A stretch of DNA of 64,000 nt from DATHBD01 sp035296325 (GTDB taxonomy: Bacteria; Actinomycetota; Actinomycetes; Mycobacteriales; Micromonosporaceae), in the NCBI GenBank assembly GCA_035296325.1, contig DATHBD010000016.1, positions 93,576 to 157,575 of the forward strand, read 5' to 3'. The position numbers were made by a program, and so were the translations under genes. Shown piece after piece: positions 1 to 9,349 of this stretch (its first letter is position 1; the number at the start of each line of letters is the position of its first letter). The notes under the pieces are model-generated. The model made no database searches. It saw only the letters and a list, made by a program, of their open reading frames with translations, and had not been told where the DNA came from.

Positions 1-1188
1 CTCGAGGCCGTGTCGTCGGGGGAAGGCTTGACCGCACCGCCACCTCGTCAGATCTCCGTGCGGACACGTTGACGTGGTGGAGCCGACTGTCGACGTCTGG
101 CGGCTGATCTCAGTGCGCGTGGTGCGGATGACTCGCCGGGCGTTGGCGTACGGCACCGGCGGGCCGCGCGGCGGCCAAGCCGGATTCGGACCCGTGGGCG
201 TCGGCTGAGACGTCGGCGTCGGCGTGTCCGCGGAAGCGGGCGCTTGACGCATCGTCATGGCGGCGACCGTGGCGGCGCCGCTGGCCCGCCACATGCGGTT
301 CGACACCGATCGGGCGGGGAAGTCCTTCGCCCGCCGGGCCGTTACCGCGATTGATCGTTGGGAATTTGTTCGGCATGGGGATACCGTAAGAGGCTTTGCT
401 GTGAACGGGCTGCCAGCATCCTGTGCGGCGCTATACAGTCCGGCACCCCTTGGCACCCGGTGTGCTCGCCGGGACGTGCGTGGTGGCGGTCGGGGCTGCC
501 CCCAGCCTCGGCGCGGGACCGGTGCGTGCGGCTTCGAGGAACACAACGCGATCGCGATCGACAACGCCGATATGAGTCGTGATGATCATCTAGAGGTCGC
601 TCGGTTGACACCTCCCCGGCTCGGCGAAGCGACGACGAACCCGGCTGACCGCCTTCGGTGTTACACAGAGAAGCGCGGCATAAGCGGCTTTTCAAGGTCT
701 GAGTCGAAGTCGAGTCGTCGACCCGGCATACCTGCACGTCGATGAGGCGGGTCCGCAGCGCGGATGTTCGTCCTCAAGGGTCACCGGTACCCGACGACCG
801 CCGACGCCTTCCTGGCCCTGCCCAGAGCGAGCCGAGCCGCCGCGCTCGCCGCGACGGACCGGGTACCGCTGTCGCAGATCCAACCGTGGCAGGTTCCGCG
901 CAGGATCGACGAGTTGGAGTAGTTCGGCTCGCCGACCGACATGTGCCGGGCGTTCGCCGGCCTTGCAGCGCCATGCTGTCCGACCCGGCGAGGCCGTTCG
1001 AGGCCGCCATCGCTCCGTCGGCTATGGCGGTGGCGCGAGCCGGCATCGAACTCGCCACGTCACGCTGACTCCACTCCCCCTCGCGTTGAGCAGGGCAGCT
1101 GCAGCTCCACGGGTACTCCCGGATCGACGCGAGGGCGGGTCCCTACGGCGTGGACGACCGCCGTCTGACATTCACGGCCGGGGCATCC
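1..1188. other. Gene-poor left edge
   Basis: I recognise no family here. Open frames exist on both strands, but they are short and compositionally trivial for DNA this GC-rich. Two are worth recording. A minus-strand frame from an ATG at 294 stays open to the window edge and encodes a Pro/Thr-rich stretch, so it may be the start of a gene cut by the boundary. A plus-strand frame at 764-922 (52 aa, starting MFVLKGHRYPTTADAF) has natural-looking composition but no start context or homology I can name. It may be a remnant of a larger gene. Confidence 0.4.
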
Positions 1189-2250
1189 TCACGGCTCAGT
1201 GATGCGGCCGAGAAAGTAGATGGCGCCGGTTTCCGGATGCCGCACTATGATCACGAATGGCCGGTCCACGTGGAACTCGACCGGACGTCCCATCTGGTAG
1301 GAGGTCATCCGCATGATGACAGCCGTCGCCGCCGCCCCTTCGAAGCCGTCCTCGTCGACGCGCAGCACGGCCTCGTGCACGACCTCGTCGATGACGATGG
1401 GGTCGCCGTCGGTGATCTCGGAGAAGTCGGCCCGGGTGGTGAACGCCGTCGTCACCCCGAGCCGGCTGAGCGGGTCCTTGAGGGTGGTCGAGACCTTGAC
1501 CCGGAACGCGGGTAGGGCCAGGTCGACCGTGGTCGCTGCGGCGGCTTCGCGCAGTGCCACCACCGTCTCAGCCGTGAGTGGCGGGTCACCGGTCGGCAGT
1601 AGAATGTCGACGACGACCTCACCGAACGTCCGCATCGTGACCATGCGCCAATGTCCGGCGGCGGCGTATCCCATCCGTTCCTGCTGGTGCATGGTGGAGA
1701 CCTGTCGGATACCGGACGGGGCCCGGAACGGAGCGGGTCCGGTGGCGCTGGCGGCGAACCGGTTCGCCCACGCCACCTTCAGGTACAGCGCGTTGACGAT
1801 CACGGCGACCATCGACCGGGTGATGCGGCCGGGCGCCAGGAGGTCGGTGATGAGTCCGCGGGTCGTTTCGGCCACGTCGGCGTTGATCGCGATGCGGGAC
1901 CGCTCCGGGTCGCCGGCGAAGTCCGTAGCGTGCAGGGCGCCGCCCGGCAGGCGCAGGACCGTCTGGCGGTAGGCGTCGCGCAACGGTAGACCGGTGCGCG
2001 TCCAGAGGGCGTTTGCGACGGCGATCTCCGCGTCCCGCGGCGTCGCGGAACGGGTCAGCATGTTCGCCAGGTCGTCAATGCCGCCGCCCGGGGCGAGCAC
2101 ACGCGCGAGCTCCTCGCGCGTCGCGCCGCGCGCGCCCGCGGCGGCGAGGCCCAGCGCGGCCGCCACCGAGTACGGGGACCACACCAGGTTCCCGGTCGGC
2201 GCCAGCCGGTCATGGAGATCGAGCGCGAAGTCCAGATGTGGTCGGTGCAT
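1189..2250 (-). CDS. Serpin family serine protease inhibitor
   Basis: Serpins are suicide inhibitors that trap serine or cysteine proteases by inserting the cleaved reactive-centre loop into a beta sheet. The 353-aa product has the serpin layout: an N-terminal NLVWSPYSVAAAL motif, a central NALYLKVAWANRF motif, and a C-terminal hinge EGAAATAV followed by DRPFVIIVRH and FLGRITEP. I chose the ATG at 2250, with a GGGGG ribosome site just upstream, over a longer frame starting at 2394 whose extra residues do not look like serpin. No signal peptide is visible, so it is probably intracellular. Counting from the hinge Glu (P17), P14 is Phe where inhibitory serpins usually have a small residue, and P1 falls around the Arg-Met-Thr-Ser stretch. 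Family membership is secure; inhibitory activity is not. Confidence 0.92.
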   Translation of the reverse strand: MHRPHLDFALDLHDRLAPTGNLVWSPYSVAAALGLAAAGARGATREELARVLAPGGGIDDLANMLTRSATPRDAEIAVANALWTRTGLPLRDAYRQTVLRLPGGALHATDFAGDPERSRIAINADVAETTRGLITDLLAPGRITRSMVAVIVNALYLKVAWANRFAASATGPAPFRAPSGIRQVSTMHQQERMGYAAAGHWRMVTMRTFGEVVVDILLPTGDPPLTAETVVALREAAAATTVDLALPAFRVKVSTTLKDPLSRLGVTTAFTTRADFSEITDGDPIVIDEVVHEAVLRVDEDGFEGAAATAVIMRMTSYQMGRPVEFHVDRPFVIIVRHPETGAIYFLGRITEP

Positions 2251-2673
2251 GCCGGCCCCCGAGATCTGCGGTGGAAGCGGTCTGAAGTCCACCGCGGTAC
2301 GGCCAAGACTAGGCGGCGGCCTGGAGCAGGTGTGCGTCGGTGCTACGCCGGTCGACTGCCTGGCGGCTTTGGGAAATGTCTCGACGGTTCGCACTGCTAC
2401 ACCGGGCGGTTGGCTCCCGCGTCACAGGCGGTGGCAGTCCGACCTCCCAGCCGGGCAAGGCCTCATGACCTGCCAGCCGGGCGACAGGCGTCTGTTACGC
2501 CGACGTTACGTAGTTGGTCAGCAGCCGGTCGCCCCGCGGTGATTCCAACGTGACGCGACCCTCTCCCCCATGCAACATGGCAGAAACGCAGGATTCACAG
2601 ACTTGATCAAACGCCGGTTCGCGGTCGGACCGGTCCCGCCGCCCCTCCCAGTACCACGCCAAGGAGCGACGTC
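2251..2673. other. Intergenic region between serpin and FNT channel
   Basis: The region separates divergently transcribed genes and should hold both promoters. I see no coding frame of note. A 10-bp direct repeat (CCAGCCGGGC) occurs twice around 2452-2485, and a short palindrome GGACCGGTCC lies at 2627-2636. Neither matches a site I can name. Confidence 0.4.
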
Positions 2674-3555
2674 ATGTCGTACGTCAAGCCAGGAGACCTG
2701 GCCGCCACCATGATCGACGCCGGCGAGGCGAAGGTCTTCATGTCCACCCGGGACACCCTGATCCGGGCGTACATGGCCGGTGCGATCCTCGCCCTGGCCG
2801 CAGCCTTCGCCGTCACGGTCACCGTCAAAACCGGCCAACCGATCATCGGCGCCATCCTCTTCCCGGTCGGGTTCTGCATGCTGTACCTGCTCGGCTTCGA
2901 CCTGCTGACCGGCGTCTTCACCCTCGTGCCGCTAGCGTTGATCGACAAACGCCCGGGCGTACGGATCCGCTCCGTCCTACGGAACTGGAGTTACGTCTTC
3001 ATCGGCAACTTCGCCGGAGCGCTCACCGTCGCACTCATGATGGCGATCATCTTCACCTTCAGCTTCACCACCGAGCCGAACGACGTCGGCCGAGCGATCG
3101 GCGAGATCGGCGAAGGCCGAACCGTCGGATACGCCGCGCACGGCGCCGCAGGAATGCTGACGCTGTTCATCCGTGCTGTCCTATGCAACTGGATGGTGTC
3201 CACCGGCGTAGTCGGCGCGATGATGTCGACGAGCGTCTCCGGCAAGGTGATCGCCATGTGGATGCCCATCCTGGTGTTCTTCTACATGGGGTTCGAGCAC
3301 TCGATCGTGAACATGTACCTCTTCCCATCCGGCCTGATGCTCGGCGGCGACTTTTCGGTCATGGACTACCTCCTCTGGAACGAGATCCCAACCGTCCTCG
3401 GCAACCTGGTCGGCGGACTCACCTTCGTCGGGCTCACCGTGTACGCGACACACGCCCGCACCGGAACGACACGCAACCGGCCCATCTCCCCAGTACCCAC
3501 GCCCGCGGCAGTACCCGTGCCGGCGGCCCCGGCGGTCGGTGCGGCGACCAGGTGA
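2674..3555 (+). CDS. Formate/nitrite transporter (FNT) family channel
   Basis: Members of this family are pentameric inner-membrane channels for formate, nitrite, hydrosulfide or similar small anions. The 293-aa product has about six hydrophobic segments and family motifs including LYLLGFDLLTGVF, NFAGAL, the central RAVLCNWMVSTGV stretch and GFEHSIVNMYLFPSGLM, which carries the conserved His region of the pore. The ATG at 2674 follows an AAGGAG site at ideal spacing. The last 25 or so residues are Ala/Pro-rich and probably a disordered tail. It is a single gene facing the ABC operon tail to tail. Nothing nearby tells which anion it carries, so I give no FocA or NirC name. Confidence 0.93.
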   Translation: MSYVKPGDLAATMIDAGEAKVFMSTRDTLIRAYMAGAILALAAAFAVTVTVKTGQPIIGAILFPVGFCMLYLLGFDLLTGVFTLVPLALIDKRPGVRIRSVLRNWSYVFIGNFAGALTVALMMAIIFTFSFTTEPNDVGRAIGEIGEGRTVGYAAHGAAGMLTLFIRAVLCNWMVSTGVVGAMMSTSVSGKVIAMWMPILVFFYMGFEHSIVNMYLFPSGLMLGGDFSVMDYLLWNEIPTVLGNLVGGLTFVGLTVYATHARTGTTRNRPISPVPTPAAVPVPAAPAVGAATR

Positions 3556-3713
3556 CCTCGACTCCCAGCCCATCGGCGGACAGCCCATGGAGGTGCGCGA
3601 GGTTGACGAACTTCTCGCCGTCGAGCGGGTCGGCGTCGCATGGGCGCAGGATCACCGTGAAGCCTGCCACCGGATGACTGACCACTCCAGTCAGATCGCC
3701 ACGCGCGGCTGGT

Positions 3714-4370
3714 TCACGGTTGGATTCTGTCGGCCGTCAACCGGCCGTCAGCCACTCGGACCGTCCGATGGCAACGCGCGGCGACGTCCGGGTCGTGGGT
3801 GGCGATGAGCAGCGTACGACCAGAGCCGGCATCGAACAGCAGGTCCAGGATCCGCGACCGCGCCGCTGCGTCCAACTCAGCGGTCGGCTCGTCGGCCAGC
3901 AGGATCTCGGGCTGCGTGACCAGCGCCCGGGCGATCGCCACCCGCTGCTGCTCGCCGCCGGACAACTCTTCGACCAGATGGGCGGCACGTGCCGCGAGGC
4001 CGACCGCGTCCAGCCGGGCAGCCGCGTCAGCCCGGACCGCACCAGCCGGCACACGGCGCGCCTGCAACGGAAGCTCCACGTTCTCCGCGGCGGTCAGCAG
4101 TGACAGCAGGCCGTAGCTCTGCAGCACGATGCCAACGTCCGCGTGTGGCCGGCCGTGGTACCTGACCTCGGTCCGTCCGACGTGGACCGTCCCGGCGTCC
4201 GGCCGCTCAAGCCCGGCCAGTGTGGCCAGTAGGGTGCTCTTACCGGCGCCGGAGGGCCCCACGATGGCCACGCGTTCGCCGGGCTGGACGGTCAGCGTGA
4301 CGTCGCGCAGGATCGTACGGTCACCGCGCAGCACAGTGAGGCGGCGTGCCGTGATGGCGGGCGGAGTCAC
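3714..4370 (-). CDS. ABC transporter ATP-binding protein, LolD/MacB type
   Basis: This 218-aa nucleotide-binding subunit should power the large FtsX-type permease encoded upstream in the same operon. It has Walker A (GPSGAGKST), the Q-loop near VLQSYGLL, the signature LSGGEQQR, Walker B (ILLADEPTAELD) and the switch His (ATHD). Its GTG start at 4368-4370 overlaps the stop codon of the preceding gene as GTGA, indicating translational coupling. It is the last of three linked genes. The family moves lipoproteins, lipids, peptides or drugs out of the membrane; the substrate here is unknown. Confidence 0.9.
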   Translation of the reverse strand: MTPPAITARRLTVLRGDRTILRDVTLTVQPGERVAIVGPSGAGKSTLLATLAGLERPDAGTVHVGRTEVRYHGRPHADVGIVLQSYGLLSLLTAAENVELPLQARRVPAGAVRADAAARLDAVGLAARAAHLVEELSGGEQQRVAIARALVTQPEILLADEPTAELDAAARSRILDLLFDAGSGRTLLIATHDPDVAARCHRTVRVADGRLTADRIQP

Positions 4371-5227
4371 GGGACCTCCGGTGGCTGCCCGGCCGGGGTC
4401 GTGGCACGGAGCTCGACCCCATGGTCGCGGCGCAGTACGCGCGCCAGCGAGCCCGGCGGCAGCAGGTCGAGCACGTCGGCCGGAAGCTGCACGGAGCCGT
4501 CGCTGCCGACCACGGCGAACTGCTCGCCGCGCCGGCCGTGGGCGCCGACCCGCCCGTCCCGCATGCTGATCGTCCGGTCCATCGCGGCGCCGATCGTCTC
4601 ATCGTGGGTGACGACCACGACCGCGGTCCCCCAGCGGTCGCGGGCAAGCCTCAGCAGGTCGACCACGCGAGCCGCGTTGTCCGCGTCCAGCTGGCTGGTC
4701 GGCTCGTCGGCGAGCAACACGGACGGACCGTTGACGAGGCCGACCGCGACGCCGAGCCGTTGCTGTTCGCCGCCGGAAAGGGCGTGTACCGGTTTGCGGC
4801 CGGCGTCACCGAGACCGACGGCGTCGAGCAGATCCCGCGCGCGCTCCCGGCGCGCCCGCCGGCTCCGCCCGACACCCCGCTGTGGGAATGTCAGGTTGTC
4901 CATCGTGGACGCATACGGCAGCAGGTTGCGGCCTGCGTTCTGCATGACGACGCCGACGACGGTGCGGCGAAATGTGAGCAGTTCCCGCTGGCCCAGCCGG
5001 CCGATGTCACGATCGGCCACGACGGCCCGGCCGGCGGACGGTCGCAGGAGCCCGGCGAGCAGCGCCAGTAGCGTCGACTTGCCGCACCCGGACGGGCCGA
5101 GCAACGCGACAGTCTCGCCCTGCGCCACCACCAGATCCACCCCGCGTAGAGCCACGACCTCGACGCCGGATGCCCGGTAGATGTGCACCAGCGAGTCACA
5201 CCGCACCGCCGCCGTGTCCCCGCTCAC
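4367..5227 (-). CDS. ABC transporter ATP-binding protein, LolD/MacB type
   Basis: This is the second ATPase of the operon, 286 aa. It shows GPSGCGKST, LSGGEQQR, VLLADEPTSQLD and VTHDET, and a C-terminal extension of about 50 residues (after MRDGRVG) rich in short hydrophobic turns that the other ATPase lacks. I start it at the GTG at 5225-5227, which overlaps the permease stop as GTGA. A longer frame to 5344 exists but would run deep into the permease gene. Two different ATPases served by one double-size permease suggest a heterodimeric ATPase core. Confidence 0.88.
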   Translation of the reverse strand: MSGDTAAVRCDSLVHIYRASGVEVVALRGVDLVVAQGETVALLGPSGCGKSTLLALLAGLLRPSAGRAVVADRDIGRLGQRELLTFRRTVVGVVMQNAGRNLLPYASTMDNLTFPQRGVGRSRRARRERARDLLDAVGLGDAGRKPVHALSGGEQQRLGVAVGLVNGPSVLLADEPTSQLDADNAARVVDLLRLARDRWGTAVVVVTHDETIGAAMDRTISMRDGRVGAHGRRGEQFAVVGSDGSVQLPADVLDLLPPGSLARVLRRDHGVELRATTPAGQPPEVP

Positions 5228-8200
5228 GCTTGTGCCTCGCGCAGGCGGGCCGGCACTGCCGACCGCAGCAGGGCGTACCCGCTGACGAACAGCGCCAGCG
5301 CCAGCGCGGCCGCGAGTGCACCGGTCACCCCGGCGATGAGCCATGGATCGAGGTGGACCAGCACAGCCGGGTAGCTGGGCAGATCGGCGTACTGCGGGAT
5401 CGCGGGCAGTGCCAACCGGGCACCCAGCACGCCCAGGCCCACGCCGAGCATGATCGCGAATCCGACCAGCAACGCCTGTTCGGTGCCGACCGCGGCCGCC
5501 ATGCTGATGCGGCGGACCCCCACGCTGCGCATCGCGGCCAGTTCGAAGGCCCGGCGCCGGGCGAGCAGGTGCAGGTTGACCACGGCGCCGGCGGCCGCGA
5601 GGATAGCGGCTGCCCCGGCGCCAGCGAGCATCAGGTCGACCGCCAGCGCCGGGCCCTCGTGCTCAAGCACCTGCTCCCGCTGCTCCGCGGTGAACACTCC
5701 GGTCGTGCGTACCCCCGCTGCGGCGAGCTGACCTAGTACGTCCGGCGGAGCGCCCGCGGCCAGCCAAACCTGGTTGGGCAGCAGATCCGCGTACCCGTGC
5801 GGCCGTACCGCGATCAGGTGGTCGAGACTCACCAGCACACCGCGGTCGCCGGCTCGCGGCAGCACGCCCACCGTCCGGGCGGCGTTCACCTCCAGCGGCG
5901 CGCCGGTCGGCACCGCGAGACTCAGCCCCCGAGTACCTTCCGGGGGTGCGTAGGCGGTCGTCACAACGGCTGGAATGCGGCTCGGCGCGGCGGCCAGCGC
6001 GCCGATCCGAGTCACGGTCGCTGGCGCGGCATAGGTGATGGTCAGGCCAGCGGTGATCTTCTCGACCGGCTCGTCAGAGCCGGTAACCCGAGGGTTCGCC
6101 GGCTGCCACCGGCTGGGCTGCAGCACGTCCGGGACGGTCTGCCAATCAGCTTCGGGCCGATGCTGCTCCACCGCCGTCACGGACACCGACCCGACCACCG
6201 GATACATGCCGGGCACGGTGCGGGTGATGGTCAAGGCCCGCAGCTGGCATCCTGCGGTACATGGCACGGCCGCCGAGACGTACCCCGTATTGGTTGGCAG
6301 CAGTGCCACCCGCACCCGGTCACCCGCGTCGGTGGTCAACTCCGCGCCCAGATCGACCGCGGCGTCGCCGGTGGTTCGGCTCATCGCGGCCACGCGCAGC
6401 GCGTCACCGTGGACCTTGATCGGGTCCGGTGCCGGCTCGGACAAAGCACCGGCCACCTCGGTGAGCGAGGTCGCGCCGAAGTCCGGTCGCCAGAACCCCA
6501 CCCGGTGCAGCCGCGGTGGTTGCACCGCGAGCAGTCGCATCGGCTCCGCGGACGGCCCGTTCTGGGCGCCAGCGTCGACGCTGGTCCCGGCGGCCACCAT
6601 CGAGCTGATGTCCAGCGCCGCCATGGCGTACCGGCCATCCGGGTCCATTCGCTCGATCACCGCGCGGAGATCCGGTCCGCCGTACGGGTCGACCGTCACC
6701 ACCCGCGCCGCACCGGTGTCGACGCCGGCCCGGTCGTGCCGATTGTCGGCGAACACCGACCAGGCCAGGACCGAGAAGGTTGCGAACGCGAACGCCGTTG
6801 CCAGCACCGCCACCATTCGCGGGCCACCCGGTCGACGCCCGACCTGGCGCAGCGCCAGGTACAGGCCAAGCTTGGCCGACCCTCGGGTGGCGAGTGTGGC
6901 GCTGCGGACCAGGATCGGCAGGAGCCGGGCCCCGGCCAGCGCCCCGGCGAGCCCGAGCAGGCCCGGCGCGGCCAGTGCCAGGACATCGATCCGGCCGTTG
7001 GTGAACGTACCGCCCCACCACATCGACGCCAGACCGGCCACCGCGAGCGCGACGATGACCGCATCGACCGCCGCGCTGCCGCCACCGACCGTGCGGTCGG
7101 CCCGCCGCCATTGCGCGAGCACCGGCCGGCGGAACGTGGCCAGGCCGCCGAGCACCGCCGCGAGCAAACCACCCGCCGCCGCGCAGCCGGCCGTGAGCCA
7201 GGACAGGGCGGAGAAACCGACGGGGGTGTCCGGCCCGAATACGGGGCCGGCGAACGTCCGCACGGCGAACGCGCCTACCGCCACTCCGATCGGGACCGAA
7301 ACGATCAGGAGGAGCACCGACTCCAGCATCCCGAAGGCGAGCGTCGAGCCCGGTGCGAGACCGCGCAGCTTGGCTAACGCCACCTCGCCGCCGCGCGCCT
7401 CGGCTGCCGCCGCGGTCACCATGAACAGCACGTACCAACCGAGTAGCAGGAGCTGACCCACGATCAGGAGCATCGGCACGGCGAGCGTGCGCTGTCCGGT
7501 GTCGGCGCGGTTCAGCACCGATCTCAGGCCGGTCACGACGGAACCGCCGAAGCCGCGCTGGTCGACGCCGGCCGATGCGAGTGCCGTGCCGAACGCGTCG
7601 AGCTGCGCGCGCAGTGCCGGCATGTCACGGTGGTGGACAGTGCCCCGGCGCAGCGGCAGGTCCACCACCGCGTTCATCGTCCCGGTCGGCGCGGCGGTGA
7701 CCGGGGCGAACGCGGAGCGGGGAACCAGAAGAGCCTCCAGCGTCGGCACATTCGCCGCGCCCCGCCGGTCCCCGGTGGCACCGAAGTAGTGCCGGGTGTC
7801 GTTGAACCAGTACGGACCACCGGGGTCGATGGCCTCGTAGACGCCGACCACGCGCATCACCCGGTCGGTGCCGCGCGGGCCAGGATCGGTGAAGTGGCCC
7901 ACGGTCAACGCTGTTCCGGTGCTCCACTTGCGTTCGTCGGCGGTGGCGCGGCTGATCATTACCTCGTCGGCGGTCCCTTCGGCTACGCACCGGCCGGTGA
8001 CGAGCCGCAGGTGGGCACAGGCATCCTGGCGGAACACGACGGCGGTCAACGCGCTGGGCCTGCCGTGCGTGTCCAGGAGCCGGGTGCGGTACTCCAGCGC
8101 GACGATCCGATCCGGATACGCCCGCTGAAGCACATCTCCGCGCAGCGCCGCGTCGATCGCGTCGGTCAGCCGATCGGTGCCGGGTCGCCCGGCCGTGGAG

Positions 8201-8400
8201 GTGACCAGCTCGACGCCGGTGCCCTGCGCGGTTGGCGGCGCGGTCCGTAGGCCGTACTGCAGGATCGAATCGCCCGCGGCGGCGAGGTAGATCGGCCCGG
8301 CGGCGGCGACCGCCGTCGCGAAGGAGGCGACGAGCAACACGCTGAGCGAGGCGCCGGCCCGCCACCGGATGGCCCGCAGCGCCATCATCAGAGCGCTCAT
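5224..8400 (-). CDS. FtsX-like ABC transporter permease
   Basis: The 1058-aa membrane protein opens with a hydrophobic segment (SLSVLLVASFATAVAAAGPIYLAAAG), then a large extracytoplasmic domain of about 250 residues, a cluster of membrane segments, a second large outside domain and a closing FtsX block (VVNLHLLARRRAFELAAMRSVGVRR is the typical cytoplasmic coupling turn). This double-FtsX arrangement is common in actinobacterial type VII ABC systems, where one polypeptide supplies both halves of the permease. It heads a three-gene operon with the two ATPases downstream. These mechanotransmission-type systems generally act on periplasmic or membrane substrates. The actual substrate is unknown. 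Confidence 0.9.
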   Translation of the reverse strand: MSALMMALRAIRWRAGASLSVLLVASFATAVAAAGPIYLAAAGDSILQYGLRTAPPTAQGTGVELVTSTAGRPGTDRLTDAIDAALRGDVLQRAYPDRIVALEYRTRLLDTHGRPSALTAVVFRQDACAHLRLVTGRCVAEGTADEVMISRATADERKWSTGTALTVGHFTDPGPRGTDRVMRVVGVYEAIDPGGPYWFNDTRHYFGATGDRRGAANVPTLEALLVPRSAFAPVTAAPTGTMNAVVDLPLRRGTVHHRDMPALRAQLDAFGTALASAGVDQRGFGGSVVTGLRSVLNRADTGQRTLAVPMLLIVGQLLLLGWYVLFMVTAAAAEARGGEVALAKLRGLAPGSTLAFGMLESVLLLIVSVPIGVAVGAFAVRTFAGPVFGPDTPVGFSALSWLTAGCAAAGGLLAAVLGGLATFRRPVLAQWRRADRTVGGGSAAVDAVIVALAVAGLASMWWGGTFTNGRIDVLALAAPGLLGLAGALAGARLLPILVRSATLATRGSAKLGLYLALRQVGRRPGGPRMVAVLATAFAFATFSVLAWSVFADNRHDRAGVDTGAARVVTVDPYGGPDLRAVIERMDPDGRYAMAALDISSMVAAGTSVDAGAQNGPSAEPMRLLAVQPPRLHRVGFWRPDFGATSLTEVAGALSEPAPDPIKVHGDALRVAAMSRTTGDAAVDLGAELTTDAGDRVRVALLPTNTGYVSAAVPCTAGCQLRALTITRTVPGMYPVVGSVSVTAVEQHRPEADWQTVPDVLQPSRWQPANPRVTGSDEPVEKITAGLTITYAAPATVTRIGALAAAPSRIPAVVTTAYAPPEGTRGLSLAVPTGAPLEVNAARTVGVLPRAGDRGVLVSLDHLIAVRPHGYADLLPNQVWLAAGAPPDVLGQLAAAGVRTTGVFTAEQREQVLEHEGPALAVDLMLAGAGAAAILAAAGAVVNLHLLARRRAFELAAMRSVGVRRISMAAAVGTEQALLVGFAIMLGVGLGVLGARLALPAIPQYADLPSYPAVLVHLDPWLIAGVTGALAAALALALFVSGYALLRSAVPARLREAQA

Positions 8401-8446
8401 CGGCGCGTGAAGCTGAGCCAGGATCGGAGTCGCAACGCGGACACGC

Positions 8447-9175
8447 TCAGTGGTCCTTCAGAAAGCCGTCGACCAGTGCGCTGACGCGGTCGGACAGCAG
8501 GGCGACCCCGTGGTTGCCGCCCGGCTCGATGGAAATCTGCTTCTCCGTCGAGCCGCAGGCGTCGTGGAGCGCCTGTGCGTCGCGGGCGAAGGGCTGGTCA
8601 TGCTCCGCGGCGATGAACAGGGCCGGTGCCTTCAAGGTCGGGACCGCGCCCAGCGCGTTCGTGGCCCCGTAGTCGCGCGGCGCGGAAATGCTGATCACCC
8701 CGGCGACGGCCGGTTCAGCGTGAGCTCCTGCGGCGAGCGATGCGGTGCCGCCCATGGACGCGCCGACCAGGAAAACCTTGGTGGCGCCTGCCTTCCGGAG
8801 CGCCTCGGCGACGGCTGCCACGTCCTTGTCGGCCGGCTGTGACGAGTAGTTGAAGACCGCCACCCGGAAGCCCGCCTGCGTCAGGTGGTCGGCGTAGCTG
8901 GATTTCCACTGGCAGAGGTCGCCATTGCTCTGGTTGGCGAGCACCACACCGGTGGTGCCGGTGCCGAGCAGGACGCCGTCGATGAAGTGCCCGTTCGCTG
9001 CGGGAAGGTGCAGGCCGCCCGCACGCTGCTCCTCCGCCGAGACACAGGCGGCGATCGGCTCGGTCACTGCGGACGAGGTCGCGGTTGATGGATTCTTGGT
9101 CGACCCCTCGCCGCACGCCGCCAGCAGCACAACGGCGGCCACGGCGAGGAGTCTGAATTGGCGCGGCGTCGGCAT
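8447..9175 (-). CDS. Alpha/beta hydrolase lipoprotein
   Basis: The 242-aa product begins with a lipoprotein signal ending LLAACGEG, so it should be anchored outside the membrane through its first Cys. The mature part is a compact alpha/beta hydrolase: nucleophile elbow GASMGG, an acid in AEHDQP and a base in GNHGVAL make a plausible Ser-Asp-His triad. I prefer the ATG at 9173-9175 over one seven codons upstream because it leaves a normal-length signal peptide. It lies 46 bp upstream of the ABC permease on the same strand and may be co-transcribed, which would place a surface esterase with an export system. Its substrate cannot be read from sequence. Confidence 0.85.
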   Translation of the reverse strand: MPTPRQFRLLAVAAVVLLAACGEGSTKNPSTATSSAVTEPIAACVSAEEQRAGGLHLPAANGHFIDGVLLGTGTTGVVLANQSNGDLCQWKSSYADHLTQAGFRVAVFNYSSQPADKDVAAVAEALRKAGATKVFLVGASMGGTASLAAGAHAEPAVAGVISISAPRDYGATNALGAVPTLKAPALFIAAEHDQPFARDAQALHDACGSTEKQISIEPGGNHGVALLSDRVSALVDGFLKDH

Positions 9176-9349
9176 GCGAGCCAATATAGCGGGCATCGAC
9201 GTGAGCCGTGACCCGAGATCGCGTAGCTACCCGGGCGCCGTTCCAACCCACGAGTTGGACGATGACGCCAGCTCACCGAACAGCCGTCGACCTGGCCCGC
9301 TCACATCGATGACATGGAGCCCGCCCGTTATGCCGGCGTCGAGCCGCAC

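Noticed and set aside
2627..2636. GGACCGGTCC palindrome as a DosR-type site for the FNT channel
   Set aside because: The spacer between half-sites is two bases instead of four, and the flanks do not fit.
5797..7456. Long plus-strand frames opposite the ABC permease
   Set aside because: They are Arg/Pro/Ser-rich mirror frames of a clear FtsX permease and have no start signals.
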